64,000 bases of DNA from Polaribacter glomeratus (GTDB lineage Bacteria > Bacteroidota > Bacteroidia > Flavobacteriales > Flavobacteriaceae), in contig NZ_MSCM01000001.1 of NCBI RefSeq assembly GCF_002954665.1, forward strand, positions 1,252,836 to 1,316,835. Reading direction: 5' to 3'. The notes beneath the pieces were generated by a model that saw only the letters and a list, made by a program, of their open reading frames with translations, searched no databases and was not told the DNA's origin. Shown here piece after piece: positions 63,376 through 64,000 of this stretch. Numbering within the stretch: position 1 is the stretch's first letter; each line of letters begins with the position of its first letter. The position numbers were made by a program, and so were the translations under genes.

Positions 63376-64000
63376 TATTTTATAATATTTAATTTATATT
63401 TTACATAACTTCTAGCCAATAAATTTAATTTCATTGGGTCTGAAATTCGGATTCTAGTATCCATAATTTTTTCTGAAGGCACAGATTTTAACTTCAGCAA
63501 TAATCTTTTGTAATATCTGTAAGCCATATAAACTCCAAATTTTGCTTCAACGGGTAATTTTAGAATTCCGTTTTTATAAGCAAAATCAAAATCTGATTCA
63601 ATATCATCGATAATAATTTGTTTTGAAGCAGCATCTAATTCTCCTAAATTTATGTTTGGGAAATAAGATCGATTTAAAACTTCATAATCATCTTTTAAAT
63701 CTCTTAAAAAATTTACTTTCTGAAAAGCAGAACCCAAACGCATTGCGGCATCTTTTAGTTCTTCATACTTTGCATCATCACCATCAACAAAAACTTTTAA
63801 ACACATTAAACCAACAACATCCGCAGAGCCATAGATATATTCATCATATTCGGCTTGTGTATCATATTCAGTTTTATACAAATCGGCTTTCATACTTTTT
63901 AAGAAAGCTTGCACCATTGTATCAGGAATATTGTATCTACTTACAGTTTGCTGAAATGAATTTAAAATAGGATTTAAACTGATACCTAACTTTTTTGAAA
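63375..64000 (-). CDS. crtB: Phytoene synthase CrtB (5' end beyond window)
   Basis: The C-terminal 208 or so residues of phytoene/squalene synthase, which condenses two GGPP to phytoene. The frame stays open to the window edge (through ILNSFQQTVSRYNIPDTMVQAF), so the ATG at 63917 is internal. The second Asp-rich motif NFLRDLKDD and the YGSADVVGLM segment are visible, while the first motif lies outside. It heads the part of the carotenoid block seen here; crtI may lie beyond the edge. Confidence 0.93.
   Translation of the reverse strand, partial: SKKLGISLNPILNSFQQTVSRYNIPDTMVQAFLKSMKADLYKTEYDTQAEYDEYIYGSADVVGLMCLKVFVDGDDAKYEELKDAAMRLGSAFQKVNFLRDLKDDYEVLNRSYFPNINLGELDAASKQIIIDDIESDFDFAYKNGILKLPVEAKFGVYMAYRYYKRLLLKLKSVPSEKIMDTRIRISDPMKLNLLARSYVKYKLNIIK

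Overview
The window looks like a chromosomal segment of a marine member of the family Flavobacteriaceae (Polaribacter/Tenacibaculum-like). The evidence is low GC, Bacteroidetes-type promoters (TAnnTTTG at -7), a menaquinone pathway, a carotenoid crtB-crtZ-crtY block, a LytTR/His_kinase pair with 2TM-domain proteins, and a Bacteroidetes-style arginine pathway with an ArgF' transcarbamylase. The genus is inferred. No rRNA, tRNA, CRISPR array, insertion sequence or prophage gene was seen.

Layout. 0.1-5.9 kb: hemN, deoD, a cupin gene and ccoI on the minus strand, divergent from a Crp/Fnr regulator. A TGAT-N4-ATCA box lies in the ccoI/fnr spacer and another downstream of hemN, which suggests oxygen-linked control. 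6.6-17.7 kb: a long minus-strand run from an amidase gene through mlaD-like, Fe-S oxidoreductase and paired bacterial PH-domain genes into menA, menC and menE. 17.8-21.1 kb: lptD and ridA. 21.3-27.9 kb: gapA-pfkA and a very large tamB. 28.1-34.3 kb: tsaD, an LtaS-like sulfatase-fold protein, a hydrolase, two thioredoxin-fold proteins and an S1/P1 nuclease. 34.4-36.4 kb: a compact operon of SPFH protein, two DUF4177 proteins, a PH-like membrane protein, a possible 20-residue membrane peptide and an Arc-type ribbon-helix-helix protein. 36.6-40.2 kb: nrnA and a TetR-controlled haloalkane-dehalogenase-like gene with two matching operators. 40.3-44.3 kb: a LytTR regulator, four stand-alone 2TM genes, a histidine kinase fused to a fifth 2TM domain, and a DUF2141 protein.

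44.5-56.3 kb is a fused arginine/proline cluster: GNAT (argA-like), argG, argC, proC, argD, proA, proB, argF', argB, argE, argH. A 24-codon reading frame ending in four arginine codons within its last seven codons precedes it and could be an attenuation leader peptide. A cytochrome P450 gene follows argH and is flanked by a second, decayed copy of the argH 3' end, so the P450 probably arrived by insertion or recombination. A serine hydrolase/XRE pair sits between atypical spacers. The window ends in an OYE-family gene and crtY-crtZ-crtB (crtB cut by the window edge), consistent with beta-carotene/zeaxanthin synthesis.

Spacers carry several repeat types: seven-base-period tandem arrays built on CAGTNNN/ACTGNNN, an eight-base-period array, and larger palindromic elements. 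Several annotated starts were moved downstream because a promoter element or repeat overlaps the longer reading frame.
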